64,000 nucleotides of DNA from JALYUM01 sp036688685 (GCF_036688685.1 NZ_JAQQPS010000003.1:186001-250000); one strand, 5' to 3'; positions 45,655 through 56,332 are shown, numbered from the stretch's first letter. The notes: generated by a model not told the origin, from the letters alone. A program made the numbers and translations.

Positions 45655-45740
45655 CAGGCTTCCCTTCGCTGGCATTATCCAGATCAGGTTCAGAGGGTAT
45701 TTCTCACCCGTGCAATGCACAGGACCCCTAGCGTGTGCTG
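45655..45740 (-). promoter_or_regulatory. TPP riboswitch (THI element) controlling the thi cluster
   Basis: On the minus strand the conserved THI-box features run in order: CTAGGGGTCC, then GGGTGAGAAATACCC, CTGAACCTGATCTGGATAAT and GCCAGCGAAGGGAAG, which build the P1-P5 arms of the thiamine-pyrophosphate aptamer. It lies 75-160 bases before the thiC start. When TPP binds, expression of thiC and the genes behind it should fall, probably by masking the ribosome-binding site or by termination. Confidence 0.96.
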
Positions 45741-45764
45741 CCAAGTATGACCGGCAGCGAGCGA

Positions 45765-45792
45765 ATTATACGACAGTTTATAATTGGTGTTT
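45765..45792 (-). promoter_or_regulatory. Candidate thiC promoter
   Basis: A perfect TATAAT on the minus strand (45770 down to 45765) with a poor -35 about 17 bases before it. Transcription would begin near 45758, just ahead of the riboswitch. It overlaps the candidate valS promoter on the other strand. Confidence 0.45.
45779..45784 (+). promoter_or_regulatory. Candidate valS -10 element
   Basis: TATAAT at 45779-45784 lies 32 bases before the valS ATG, leaving a leader of about 26 bases. The -35 region is not recognisable. It is divergent from, and overlaps, the thiC promoter candidate. Confidence 0.38.
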
Positions 45793-45816
45793 TCGCCAAA
45801 TGCACACGCCACCATC

Positions 45817-48633
45817 ATGGAATTAGCCAAGTCTTTCGAGCCAGCCGACATTGAACAGTTCTGGCGCAACGAGTGGGAACAGCGCGGCTACTTCGCCGCC
45901 TCCATGGACGCCGACAAGCCCTCGTTCAGCATCCAGCTGCCGCCGCCGAACGTGACCGGCACCCTGCACATGGGGCACGCCTTCAACCAGACCATCATGG
46001 ATGGCCTGACCCGCTACTACCGCATGCGCGGCTACAACACCGCCTGGATTCCGGGCACCGACCACGCCGGCATCGCCACCCAGATCGTCGTGGAGCGCCA
46101 GCTCGACGCGCAGAAAATCTCGCGCCACGACCTGGGCCGCGACGCTTTCACGGCCAAGGTCTGGGAGTGGAAAGAAAAATCCGGTAACACCATCACCGGC
46201 CAGATGCGCCGCATGGGTTCGTCGGCCGACTGGGCGCGTGAATACTTCACGATGGATGAGCCGCGCTCGCAATCGGTCACCGAAGTGTTCGTGCGCCTGT
46301 TCGAACAAGGCCTGATCTACCGCGGCAAGCGCCTGGTCAACTGGGATCCGGTGCTGGGTACGGCCGTCTCCGAGCTCGAAGTGGAACAGACCGAAGAAGA
46401 CGGTTTCATGTGGTACATCCGCTACCCGTTTGCGGACGGCAGCGGCCATGTGACGGTCGCCACCACGCGTCCTGAAACGCTGCTGGGCGACGTCGCCGTG
46501 GCAGTCGACCCGACTGACGAGCGCTACACCGCGCTGGTCGGCAAGATGATCAAGCTGCCGCTGACCGACCGCGAAATCCCGCTGATCGCCGACGACTACG
46601 CCGATAAAGAATTCGGCACCGGCTGCGTGAAAATCACGCCGGCGCACGACTTCAACGATTACCAGGTGGGCCAGCGCCACAAGCTGCCGCAGATTATCGT
46701 GCTCACGTTAGATGCGAAAATGACCGATGACATGCCGGCGGCCTACCGCGGCCTGGACCGGTTTGCCGCGCGCAAGCAGATTGTTGCCGACCTCGATGCG
46801 CTGGGTTTCCTGGTTGAGGTCAAGCCACACAAGCTGCAAGTGCCGCGCGGCGACCGCACCGGCGTCGTCATCGAGCCGATGCTGACAGACCAGTGGTTCG
46901 TCGCCATGAGCAAACCGGCGCCGGAGGGGACCTTCTACCCTGGCAAATCGATCGCCGAAGTGGCGCTCGAAAAAGTCGCCGACGGCGAAATCAAGTTCGT
47001 GCCGGAGAACTGGTCGACCACCTACAACCGTTGGCTCGGCAACATCCAGGACTGGTGCATTTCACGCCAGCTGTGGTGGGGCCACCGCATCCCGGCGTGG
47101 TACGACGAAGCCGGCCAGTATTTCGTCGCCCGCACCGAAGCAGAAGCGCAAGCGAAAGCCGCCGCGGCTGGATCGACGGGCGTTCTGCGCCGCGACGACG
47201 ACGTGCTCGACACGTGGTTCTCGTCCGCACTGGTGCCCTTCTCCACCATGGGCTGGCCGGAACAAACGCCTGACATGAAAATGTTCCTGCCGTCGTCGGT
47301 GCTGGTCACCGGCTTCGACATCATCTTCTTCTGGGTCGCGCGCATGGTCATGATGACTTGCCACTTCACCGGCCAGGTGCCGTTTGAAACCGTGTACGTG
47401 CATGGTCTGGTGCGCGACTCAAACGGCCAGAAGATGTCTAAATCGAAGGGCAACACGCTCGACCCGATCGACCTGATCGATGGCATCGGACTCGAGGAAC
47501 TGGTCGCCAAGCGCACCACCGGCCTGATGGACATGCGTCCTTCCTCGCTCGAAAAAATCGCCAAGGCCACGCGCAAGGAGTTCCCGGACGGGATTGCTGC
47601 TTACGGCACCGATGCCGTGCGCTTCACCATGGCCAGCTACGCTTCGCTGGGCCGCAACATCAATTTCGACCTGGGCCGCGCCGAGGGTTATCGCAACTTC
47701 TGCAACAAGATGTGGAATGCGACCAAGTTCGTCTTGATGAACACGGAAAACCAGGATTGCAGCGCGCCGGATGCGGCCGACCTGTCGCCGGCCGACCGCT
47801 GGATCATCTCGCTGATGCAGCGCGTGGAACTGGACGTGGCGCAGGGCTTTGCCGACTACCGCTTCGACCTGATTGCCGCCGCCATCTACAAATTCGTCTG
47901 GGACGAGTTCTGCGACTGGTACCTGGAGCTGTCCAAGGTGCAGGTTCAGCAGGGCACCGAGGCGCAGCAACGCGCCACGCGCCACACCTTGTTGCGTGTG
48001 CTGGAAGTGATCATGCGCCTGGCGCACCCGATCATTCCGTTCGTGACCGAAGCGCTGTGGCAAGTGGTGGCCCCATTGGCTGGCAAAGCCAAGGCCGACG
48101 GCAGCGATTCGATCATGGTGCAGCCGTACCCGATCGCCAATGAAGCGCTGATCGACGCCGACGCCGAAGCCTGGATGGTGCAGCTGAAAGCGCTGACCGA
48201 CGCGACCCGCAACCTGCGCGGTGAAATGAAGCTGGCGCCCAAGCTGCCGGTGCCGCTGATTGTCGAACCGGGCGACGCCTTCGAAAAAGCCGCGCTGGCC
48301 GGCTTTGCGCCGTATATCAAGTCGCTGGGCAGGCTGTCCGAAGTGCAGATCGTCGATGCGCTGCCGGATTCGCCAGCGGCCGTGTCGATTGTCGGCAAAA
48401 CCAAGCTGATGCTCAAAGTCGAGATCGACGTCGCTGCCGAGCGCGAGCGCCTGTCGAAGGAAATCGTCCGCATCGAAGGCGAAATTGCCAAGATCAATGG
48501 CAAGCTGGGGAACGAGAGTTTCGTGGCCCGTGCACCGGCCGCCGTGGTGGCGCAGGAACACGAACGCCTGGTCAATTTCTCGGCAACGATCGCGAAGTTG
48601 AACGAGCAGTTCGCGAAACTGGCAACTGCATAA
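45817..48633 (+). CDS. valS: Valyl-tRNA synthetase
   Basis: A 938-aa class I synthetase. HIGH motif as LHMGH (PPPNVTGTLHMGHAFNQ), KMSKS motif in GQKMSKSKGNTLDP, a long CP1 editing domain between them with the expected TTRPETLLGD, and the C-terminal anticodon-binding and coiled-coil arm (VEIDVAAERERLSKEIVRIE). It charges tRNA-Val and hydrolyses misformed Thr-tRNA-Val. I chose the ATG at 45817; the frame is open 11 codons further upstream but family similarity begins here. Confidence 0.97.
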   Translation: MELAKSFEPADIEQFWRNEWEQRGYFAASMDADKPSFSIQLPPPNVTGTLHMGHAFNQTIMDGLTRYYRMRGYNTAWIPGTDHAGIATQIVVERQLDAQKISRHDLGRDAFTAKVWEWKEKSGNTITGQMRRMGSSADWAREYFTMDEPRSQSVTEVFVRLFEQGLIYRGKRLVNWDPVLGTAVSELEVEQTEEDGFMWYIRYPFADGSGHVTVATTRPETLLGDVAVAVDPTDERYTALVGKMIKLPLTDREIPLIADDYADKEFGTGCVKITPAHDFNDYQVGQRHKLPQIIVLTLDAKMTDDMPAAYRGLDRFAARKQIVADLDALGFLVEVKPHKLQVPRGDRTGVVIEPMLTDQWFVAMSKPAPEGTFYPGKSIAEVALEKVADGEIKFVPENWSTTYNRWLGNIQDWCISRQLWWGHRIPAWYDEAGQYFVARTEAEAQAKAAAAGSTGVLRRDDDVLDTWFSSALVPFSTMGWPEQTPDMKMFLPSSVLVTGFDIIFFWVARMVMMTCHFTGQVPFETVYVHGLVRDSNGQKMSKSKGNTLDPIDLIDGIGLEELVAKRTTGLMDMRPSSLEKIAKATRKEFPDGIAAYGTDAVRFTMASYASLGRNINFDLGRAEGYRNFCNKMWNATKFVLMNTENQDCSAPDAADLSPADRWIISLMQRVELDVAQGFADYRFDLIAAAIYKFVWDEFCDWYLELSKVQVQQGTEAQQRATRHTLLRVLEVIMRLAHPIIPFVTEALWQVVAPLAGKAKADGSDSIMVQPYPIANEALIDADAEAWMVQLKALTDATRNLRGEMKLAPKLPVPLIVEPGDAFEKAALAGFAPYIKSLGRLSEVQIVDALPDSPAAVSIVGKTKLMLKVEIDVAAERERLSKEIVRIEGEIAKINGKLGNESFVARAPAAVVAQEHERLVNFSATIAKLNEQFAKLATA

Positions 48634-48634
48634 G

Positions 48635-49540
48635 TTATGCGCCGTCCGCCGCCAGCCCGAGTTCGCTGACGACGGCGGCAATAAAACTTTTCAGCTTGGG
48701 CGTCTGGCGGCGGTCGCGGTGGTACAGCAGGTGCATGGGACGCTTCAACGTTTCATACTCGGGCAACACATTCACGAGCCGTCCGGCGCGCAAATCCTCG
48801 CGCGCCAGGTCTTCGGAAATGAACGCGATGCCGATGCCTTCCAGGGCTGCCACCAGCAAGCCCTTGGCATCGTTCAGGCGCAGGCGGTGTCGTATGTCGA
48901 CCTTGTAGTGCTCGCCATCGCGCGTGAACTGCCAGTTGCCATGCACCGCCCCCGCGCCCCAGGCATACGCCAGGCAGGCATGCCGGTCGAGGTCGGCCGG
49001 CGTGGCGGGTACACCGCGTTCCTGCAAATAGGCCGGTGAGGCGCACGCCACAAGCCGGAACGGCGCCAGCGCGCGCGTCACGAAACTGGAATCGGCCAGC
49101 GGGCCGATGCGAAACACCGCCTCGAATTCTTCTTCCACCAGGTCGACAAAGCGGTCATTGAGGACCAGGTCGATTTCCACCTCGGGATAAGCGCGTAAAT
49201 AGCGACCGATCACCGGCACCAGCGTATGGGTGCCGAACGACACCGGCGCATTCACGCGCAGGCGCCCGCGCGGCGCACCCTTCGCATCGTCGGCGATGGC
49301 GTCAGCCCAGTCGGCGTCGGCCAGTACCGTCCGGCAGCGCTCGCAATATTCCTTGCCGATTTCCGTCAGGCTCTGGCGGCGCGTGGTCCGATGGATCAGG
49401 CGCGCACCCAGGCGGCTCTCGAGCCAGCCCACATGCTTGGCCACCATCTGCGGCGAGATGCCGAGCGCGCCGGCAGCCGCGGCAAATGAGCCAACCTCCG
49501 CCGTTTTCACAAACGCGGCCATGCTGGCAAGACGATCCAT
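48635..49540 (-). CDS. LysR-family transcriptional regulator
   Basis: A 301-aa LysR regulator: the N-terminal winged helix MDRLASMAAFVKTAEVGSFA followed by AAGALGISPQMVAKHVGWLE, and the effector-binding domain from about residue 90 (GRLRVNAPVSFGTHTLVPVI). It belongs to the CrgA/YafC-like group often found beside oxidoreductases. It is divergent from an NADP oxidoreductase gene, with a LysR-box-like palindrome in the shared 110-base gap, so it likely controls that gene. It converges on valS, the two ends one base apart. Confidence 0.93.
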   Translation of the reverse strand: MDRLASMAAFVKTAEVGSFAAAAGALGISPQMVAKHVGWLESRLGARLIHRTTRRQSLTEIGKEYCERCRTVLADADWADAIADDAKGAPRGRLRVNAPVSFGTHTLVPVIGRYLRAYPEVEIDLVLNDRFVDLVEEEFEAVFRIGPLADSSFVTRALAPFRLVACASPAYLQERGVPATPADLDRHACLAYAWGAGAVHGNWQFTRDGEHYKVDIRHRLRLNDAKGLLVAALEGIGIAFISEDLAREDLRAGRLVNVLPEYETLKRPMHLLYHRDRRQTPKLKSFIAAVVSELGLAADGA

Positions 49541-49572
49541 TCGACACTCCTGGTTGTGACAGACAGCTTCAG

Positions 49573-49591
49573 ATCAGCATTTATGCCTGAT
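49573..49591. promoter_or_regulatory. LysR-box-like palindrome in the LysR/oxidoreductase gap
   Basis: ATCAG-n9-CTGAT is a perfect interrupted dyad matching the T-N11-A layout of LysR operators. It lies 33 bases upstream of the LysR start and 60 bases upstream of the oxidoreductase ATG, a usual place for a site serving both. Confidence 0.55.
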
Positions 49592-49650
49592 TCGAAACGC
49601 AATATTATCGTTCACTCAGGCGTTTAGCCACTACCAGGGAATAAAAAATC

Positions 49651-50337
49651 ATGGCAAATATCGGCATTATCGGATCGGGCAATATCGGCGCAGCGTTAAC
49701 GCGCCTGTTCACCAAGGCGGGCCACCAGGTCACCGTGGCCAATTCGCGCGGTCCTGCTTCGCTCGCCAGTCTGGCACAGGAAACCGGCGCGCGCGCCGCG
49801 ACTGCCGCCGAGGTGGTCAAGGCCAGCGCCATCGTGGTGCTGGCCATCCCGCTGGTCAACGTCCCTGACCTGCCAGCCGACCTGTTCAGCCAGGGCCCGG
49901 CCGGTCAAATCGTGATCGACACCAGCAATTATTATCCGCAGCACCGGGATGGCCTGATCCCTGCCATCGAAGCGGGCCTGCCGGAAAGCGCCTGGGTGGA
50001 ACAGCACCTGGGCCGTCCGGTCATCAAGGTATTCAATTCGATCCTGGCCGGCCACCTGCCGCTGGAAAACCGGCCCGGCCAGGTCGCCCTGGCCGTGGCC
50101 GGCGACGATGCCGGCGCCAAGGCGAGCGTGATGCAACTACTTGCCGATATCGGCTTGGAAGGTGTTGATGCCGGCCCGATCGCCGCGTCCTGGCGCCAGC
50201 AGCCCGGCACGCCCGGCTATCTGCAAGACTTCGATGCTGCCGGCGTACGCCGTGCGCTGGCCGAGGCGACGCCGGAACGCACGGCAGAATGGAAGGCCAC
50301 GCAGCACAGCCCCGGCACCTTCGACGCGCCGGTGTAA
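49651..50337 (+). CDS. NADP-dependent oxidoreductase of the F420-reductase-like (NPD) fold
   Basis: A 228-aa Rossmann protein starting MANIGIIGSGNIGAALTRLF, with the G-x-G-x-x-G loop and a second signature VTVANSRGPASL that binds the NADP 2'-phosphate. The middle has the EVVKASAIVVLAIPLV strand pattern of the NADP_F420-binding family. In non-methanogens these proteins usually serve as NADPH-dependent reductases of unclear substrate, and F420 use should not be assumed. It is probably the target of the divergent LysR regulator. The ribosome-binding site is weak (agggaataaaaaatc). Confidence 0.87.
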   Translation: MANIGIIGSGNIGAALTRLFTKAGHQVTVANSRGPASLASLAQETGARAATAAEVVKASAIVVLAIPLVNVPDLPADLFSQGPAGQIVIDTSNYYPQHRDGLIPAIEAGLPESAWVEQHLGRPVIKVFNSILAGHLPLENRPGQVALAVAGDDAGAKASVMQLLADIGLEGVDAGPIAASWRQQPGTPGYLQDFDAAGVRRALAEATPERTAEWKATQHSPGTFDAPV

Positions 50338-50361
50338 GCCTTCGACCGGCCCGCTACGCGC

Positions 50362-51144
50362 TCAGCGCGGCGCGGCGTCGTCGATGCGCCCACCGCCGGC
50401 CAGCAAGGCGTTCAGTTCATCGGCAGCACCCAGCTGCATGGCCAGGTCAACCGGACTCGGGTTGCCGCCGCTGCGCAAATTCGGGTCATAGCCCAGCTCC
50501 AGCAGCTTCGGCAACAGGTCGGCGCGGCGCCATGCCACGGCCGTCAGCAGGATCTTGGCAGTCGGGGCCGAGCGCGCCTGCGCCGGGCCCATGCGCAGCA
50601 TGCCGCGATCGAGCAGCTCGCTGGCCAGCCCCTTGTCGGGAATGGCCAGCGCGGCGGCAGCGGCCGCTTCGCTCAGGCTGCGGGCACTGAAACCGGCCGC
50701 CACCAGCAAGCGTACGCGCGCAACATTGTCTGCTTCCCCTTCCACATCGGCATCGTCATCCGATTCGGCCGCGTCCTGCAAGGCCAGTTCGAGCGGCTTC
50801 CAGCGGATCGACGCCAGCGCCACCTTCTGCACCTTGACGATGTGGTTGAGCAACAGCGGCACCATGACGCCAGACTGCGGCGGCAACCGGCTGCCGCGCT
50901 TGTAACTGGATCCGGATGCGGTGACGTAAAGCGCCCGTTCCAGTGCACTCGGCAGGCCGGCCAGCGGATTGGCGCCCTGGCTGAGCAGCAGCTTGACCTG
51001 TTCGGCGTTGCCTGTGGAAACAGCGATGCCGAGCGCCCGGGTTTCGGTCGCGTGCGCCTGCTGTGCCAGACCGGGCGCAGCAAAAGCGCCCTGCGCAGGA
51101 ACGGCCAGCGCCAGTATGGCAAGCAATTGCATCATTTTTCTCAT
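50362..51144 (-). CDS. Exported ankyrin-repeat-like protein
   Basis: A 260-aa protein with a signal peptide (MRKMMQLLAILALAVPAQG then cleavage near AFAA) followed by ankyrin-like helix pairs: ALGIAVSTGNAEQVKLLLSQ with GANPLAG, VARVRLLVAAGFSARSLSEA, and AVAWRRADLLPKLLELGYDP with PVDLAMQLGAADELNALL. At least three repeats can be discerned, some degenerate. It is probably periplasmic and mediates protein binding, although no partner is evident. Ankyrin proteins beside catalase or peptidase genes can aid folding, but nothing of the sort is adjacent here. Confidence 0.8.
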   Translation of the reverse strand: MRKMMQLLAILALAVPAQGAFAAPGLAQQAHATETRALGIAVSTGNAEQVKLLLSQGANPLAGLPSALERALYVTASGSSYKRGSRLPPQSGVMVPLLLNHIVKVQKVALASIRWKPLELALQDAAESDDDADVEGEADNVARVRLLVAAGFSARSLSEAAAAAALAIPDKGLASELLDRGMLRMGPAQARSAPTAKILLTAVAWRRADLLPKLLELGYDPNLRSGGNPSPVDLAMQLGAADELNALLAGGGRIDDAAPR

Positions 51145-51274
51145 GGGACAGCCTTCAGCCCGGCACGCACACGCCGATGAATTGTGGGTATTTTATTGAA
51201 TTTCGGCAATTATGGCGTACATTCGCGTCGTGACCAAGCTGTGTGCCATTGTCGCAACAGCTGGCTGGGCCGCA

Positions 51275-51727
51275 TTACGGTCCGGCGTGGCGGGCCAGGT
51301 GGCGGTCGAGGGCATTGGCAAATTGCTGGCGGTCGGCCTGGCCGAACGGCGCCGGGCCACCGGTGTCGACACCGCCGCTGCGCAACTCTTCCATGAAAGC
51401 GCGCATCGTCAATTGCTGGGCAATATTGTCTTTGGTATAAAACTCACCGCGCGGGTTCAGTGCAAAACCGTGCATCTCCAGCACCAAGGCCGCCAACGGA
51501 ATATCGCCGGTGACAACCAGGTCACCAGCGGCCATCTGACGCAAGATTTCGGCATCGGCCACGTCCGCGCCGGACGGCACCTGGACTGCCGTGATGAAAC
51601 GCGAGCCGGGCACGCGCAGCAACTGGTTGGCGACCAGCGTCACCTGCAGGGCGCGTCGCTGCGCGACCCGAAACAAGATCTCCTTGATCACGCCGGGACA
51701 GGCATCCGCATCGACCCAAATCTTCAT
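51275..51727 (-). CDS. YaiI/YqxD-family protein (UPF0178, DUF188)
   Basis: A 150-aa protein with the family start MKIWVDADACPGVIKEILFR, the acidic DADACP motif, VTGDIPLAALVLEMHGFALN in the middle, and TKDNIAQQLTMRAFMEELRS. The family has a PIN-like fold with conserved Asp residues, so nuclease activity has been suggested, but its function is not established. It is alone on the minus strand between the ankyrin-like gene and a divergent membrane protein gene. Confidence 0.9.
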   Translation of the reverse strand: MKIWVDADACPGVIKEILFRVAQRRALQVTLVANQLLRVPGSRFITAVQVPSGADVADAEILRQMAAGDLVVTGDIPLAALVLEMHGFALNPRGEFYTKDNIAQQLTMRAFMEELRSGGVDTGGPAPFGQADRQQFANALDRHLARHAGP

Positions 51728-51896
51728 CGTCGTTCCAATTCAATATTATGCACACGGGAACTTAGTTGCATTTAAACAACGGTTCGTGCCGGGATTCCCA
51801 CGCGGTCCAAGTAGTGTGCAATTTCAGCGTTTTTTCAGTTAATCTAGGATATTGTGCGCAAGCATTTTTTCGGCTGTCACATTCCTGGAGTACTCC

Positions 51897-52325
51897 ATGT
51901 TTTTTTTACGCCTGTTGGCGATCCTCATTGGCGGCGTGATCCTGATCGCCGCGCCATTGTACTTGCGCACCCAGGGTACGCTGCGCGGCGAAGACATGGA
52001 GACGGTGGTCATGGGTTGCACACTGCTGGCCGTGATTGCGGCGAGCTTTTTCTTCGTTGGCCTGGCTGGCCACCGCATGCGCAAATCCACCATCCTGCGC
52101 ACGATCGGCGGCCTGTTGCTGGCGGTGCCGCTCATCACTGGCGTGGCGATGGTCGCTGAAACCAGCTACGAGCAAGCCGTCTACCTGTGCGTGACCATGT
52201 TCTGCATGGCAGCCGTGCTGTTTGTCAGCTTCGTCTATCCCGGCAGCCAAGTCCGCAAGCACCGCCCGATGCGGCCGCGCGACACGATCGTCGACCCTTA
52301 CCGCGACATACCCAGCCGCCTCTGA
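51897..52325 (+). CDS. Small four-helix membrane protein of unknown function
   Basis: A 142-aa protein with four predicted membrane helices: FFLRLLAILIGGVILIAAPL, VVMGCTLLAVIAASFFFVGL, TIGGLLLAVPLITGVAMV and AVYLCVTMFCMAAVLFVSFV, followed by a basic tail (RKHRPMRPRDTIVDPYRD). I use the ATG at 51897 with GGAG six bases upstream. I do not recognise a family. It is convergent with ruvB, with eight bases between the stops. Confidence 0.72.
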   Translation: MFFLRLLAILIGGVILIAAPLYLRTQGTLRGEDMETVVMGCTLLAVIAASFFFVGLAGHRMRKSTILRTIGGLLLAVPLITGVAMVAETSYEQAVYLCVTMFCMAAVLFVSFVYPGSQVRKHRPMRPRDTIVDPYRDIPSRL

Positions 52326-52333
52326 AGCTGGCG

Positions 52334-53398
52334 CTAACCTTGCAGGCTATCCCACAAATCGCCCGTCGGACTGAGCCGCGGCGCGGCGACCCCGAAGTGG
52401 GTATAGGCGGCCGGTGTGGCTACCCTGCCCCGCGGCGTGCGCTGTAAATATCCCTGTTGAATCAAGTACGGTTCCAGCACGTCTTCGATGGTGTCGGCTG
52501 CTTCGCCGATGGCGGCCGCCAGGTTGCCGATGCCCACCGGCCCACCGCCAAATTTGAACAGCACGGCTTCCAGCAGTTTGCGGTCCATCACGTCGAAGCC
52601 GACCGAATCCACGTCCAGCATGACCAACGCCGCGTCCGCAATCGGCTTGGTGATGTCGCCATTGCCTTTGACTTCGGCGTAATCGCGCACGCGCCGCAAG
52701 AGTCGGTTGGCAATGCGCGGTGTGCCGCGTGCGCGCATGGCCACTTCGCGCGCGCCGTCTTCCGTGATCGGCGCGTTGAGCAAGGCCGCACTGCGGGTGA
52801 CGATGCGGGTGAGTTCTGCCGTATTGTAAAACTCCAGCCGGGCGACGATGCCGAAGCGGTCGCGCAGCGGGTTGGTCAGCATGCCGGCGCGGGTGGTGGC
52901 GCCGACCAGCGTAAACGGCTGCAAATCGAGTTTCACGGAACGCGCCGCCGGTCCCTCGCCGATCATGATGTCGATTTGATAATCTTCCAGCGCCGGATAC
53001 AGTATCTCTTCGACAACTGGCGAGAGGCGGTGAATCTCGTCGATGAACAGGACGTCGTTCGCTTCCAGGTTGGTCAATATGGCCGCCAGATCGCCCGGGC
53101 GCTCCAGCACCGGACCGGAGGTCTGGCGCAAATTGACGCCCATCTCGCGCGCAATAATGTGCGCCAGCGTGGTTTTACCCAGGCCCGGCGGACCAAACAG
53201 CAAGGTGTGATCGAGCGCTTCGCGGCGCTTGCGCGCAGCCGTGATGAAAATTTCCAGCTGGTCGCGGATTTTTTCCTGGCCAACGTATTCGTCCAGGTGC
53301 TTGGGGCGCAAGGCGCGTTCGATCGCCTCCTCGTTGGGGGATGCCGGCGCCGCGTCGATCACGCGCGCTTCGCTGAAATTGTCGGTCTGGATGCTCAT
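52334..53398 (-). CDS. ruvB: Holliday junction branch-migration ATPase RuvB
   Basis: A 354-aa AAA+ motor. It has FVGQ-like VGQEKIRDQLEIF, Walker A GPPGLGKTTLAH, Walker B LFIDEIHRL, sensor 1 LVGATTRAG and the C-terminal winged helix with GYLQRTPRGR. It drives branch migration with RuvA. It follows ruvA by nine bases in the dusB-fis-purH-ruvC-ruvA-ruvB run and lies last. Confidence 0.97.
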   Translation of the reverse strand: MSIQTDNFSEARVIDAAPASPNEEAIERALRPKHLDEYVGQEKIRDQLEIFITAARKRREALDHTLLFGPPGLGKTTLAHIIAREMGVNLRQTSGPVLERPGDLAAILTNLEANDVLFIDEIHRLSPVVEEILYPALEDYQIDIMIGEGPAARSVKLDLQPFTLVGATTRAGMLTNPLRDRFGIVARLEFYNTAELTRIVTRSAALLNAPITEDGAREVAMRARGTPRIANRLLRRVRDYAEVKGNGDITKPIADAALVMLDVDSVGFDVMDRKLLEAVLFKFGGGPVGIGNLAAAIGEAADTIEDVLEPYLIQQGYLQRTPRGRVATPAAYTHFGVAAPRLSPTGDLWDSLQG

Positions 53399-53407
53399 GT
53401 GCGTCGA

Positions 53408-53989
53408 TTATCCACGAGACAGCCCTTTGAGCGCCAGCTTGATGCCGTCCGAGACGGTGCTGCCAGGCGGCAGTTTCTTCAGTGCGGCCACGGCTTCCTT
53501 GTCCGAGTAGCCCAGCGCCAGCAGCGCATTCAGGATATCGGACTCGGCATCGTGCATCGGGACAGCCCCCGGCACATGGCCCAGGTCGGCGCCCAGTTTG
53601 CCCTTCAGTTCCAGCAGCAGGCGCTCGGCCGTCTTTTTGCCGATGCCGGGCACTTTCATCAGGCGGCCGGATTCCTGCATCGTGACGGCCTGGGCCAGGT
53701 CGGGCACGGTCATGCCGGACAGGATCGACAGCGCGGTGCGGGCGCCCACGCCGGTAATTTTAATCAGCTGGCGAAACACGGCGCGCTCGGCGGCATTGTC
53801 GAAACCGAACAGCAGATGGGCATCTTCGCGAATCGCCTGGTGGGTGAACAGCGTGACCTTCTCGCCCAGCTGGGGCAAGTTGTAATAGGTGCTCATCGGC
53901 ACATCGACTTCGTAGCCGACGCCCTGGCAATCCACCAGTATTTGCGGCGGGTTCTTTTCCAGCAAAACTCCCGAGATGCGACCGATCAT
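53408..53989 (-). CDS. ruvA: Holliday junction DNA-binding protein RuvA
   Basis: A 193-aa protein beginning MIGRISGVLLEKNPPQILVD, with the N-terminal OB fold, the helix-hairpin-helix motifs LIKITGVGARTALSILS and LMKVPGIGKKTAERLL, and the C-terminal RuvB-binding domain (LALGYSDKEAVAALKKL). It tetramerises on the four-way junction. It sits between ruvC and ruvB, 24 bases after ruvC. Confidence 0.96.
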   Translation of the reverse strand: MIGRISGVLLEKNPPQILVDCQGVGYEVDVPMSTYYNLPQLGEKVTLFTHQAIREDAHLLFGFDNAAERAVFRQLIKITGVGARTALSILSGMTVPDLAQAVTMQESGRLMKVPGIGKKTAERLLLELKGKLGADLGHVPGAVPMHDAESDILNALLALGYSDKEAVAALKKLPPGSTVSDGIKLALKGLSRG

Positions 53990-54013
53990 ATGTGTTCCCT
54001 CTAATAGTATGTG

Positions 54014-54550
54014 TCAGACCAGGCGGCCGCGCTTCATCGACAGGCCGACCATGCCCGGCGTCAAGGCTTTCAACAACGCCAGCGTGTCGACGCTGTGGGC
54101 ATGGCAAATTGCCACGCCCAGCGCATCGGCGGCGTCGGTGCCGGGCAAGCCCGGCAGCACCAGCAGGCGCGCCACCATGTCCTGCACCTGCTCTTTGGCG
54201 GCGCGGCCGCTGCCGACCACGGCTTGCTTGACCTGCAGCGCGGTGTATTCGGCCACGTCGAGCTCGGAATGAACCAGCGCGCAGATGGCCGCACCGCGCG
54301 CCTGGCCCAGCAGCAGGGTCGATTGCGGATTGACGTTGACGAACACTTTTTCGATGGCGGCGCAATCGGGGCGATAGGTCGCCACGATTTCGCTGACGCC
54401 GCGCAGGATCACTTTCAGGCGCGGCGGCAAGGCGCCTTCGCTGCCGGTTTTGATGGTGCCCGACGCGATGTAGCGCAGCTTGCTGCCGAGCTTCTCGATT
54501 ACGCCGAAACCGGTGGTGCGCAGGCCAGGGTCAATGCCAAGAATTATCAT
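54014..54550 (-). CDS. ruvC: Holliday junction resolvase RuvC
   Basis: A 178-aa RNase H-fold nuclease: MIILGIDPGLRTTGFGVI supplies the first catalytic Asp (D7), AAIEKVFVNVNPQSTLLLGQ a Glu, and GTDAADALGVAICHAH the C-terminal Asp pair, all four carboxylates intact. It cuts the junction after RuvAB. It is separated from purH by 207 bases holding a palindromic repeat pair, so ruvCAB may be transcribed separately. Confidence 0.96.
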   Translation of the reverse strand: MIILGIDPGLRTTGFGVIEKLGSKLRYIASGTIKTGSEGALPPRLKVILRGVSEIVATYRPDCAAIEKVFVNVNPQSTLLLGQARGAAICALVHSELDVAEYTALQVKQAVVGSGRAAKEQVQDMVARLLVLPGLPGTDAADALGVAICHAHSVDTLALLKALTPGMVGLSMKRGRLV

Positions 54551-54660
54551 GGACGAATGATATAGCGGCTGGCGCTGGAGGTGGGGAAATACTGTGTAAA
54601 AACACAGTTATCGCAAGAGCGAGGGTCCATATCAGGCATGCATTTGTGGTGCTGCACGCA

Positions 54661-54748
54661 TGGTATGGGCCCCGGCCTGCGCCGGGGTGACGGTTTTAAG
54701 GCCAACACATTGAAGACCGTCATACCGGCGCAAGCCGGTACCCATACC
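54661..54748. repeat. REP/BIME-like palindrome pair, copy C
   Basis: First unit ggtatgggCCCCGGC-ctgc-GCCGGGGtgacggttttaa; second unit gaccgtcatACCGGC-gca-AGCCGGTacccatacc. The outer arms ggtatggg and cccatacc are complementary, and the tgacggt/accgtca inner arms match those of copy B. It lies between purH and ruvC. A partial relative (gggtccat) occurs slightly upstream near 54625. Confidence 0.8.
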
Positions 54749-54757
54749 GAGATTGCC

Positions 54758-56332
<1,575 letters not shown>

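Noticed and set aside
49651..50337. Calling the NADP oxidoreductase an F420-dependent enzyme
   Set aside because: The fold is shared, but nothing in the window suggests F420 synthesis.
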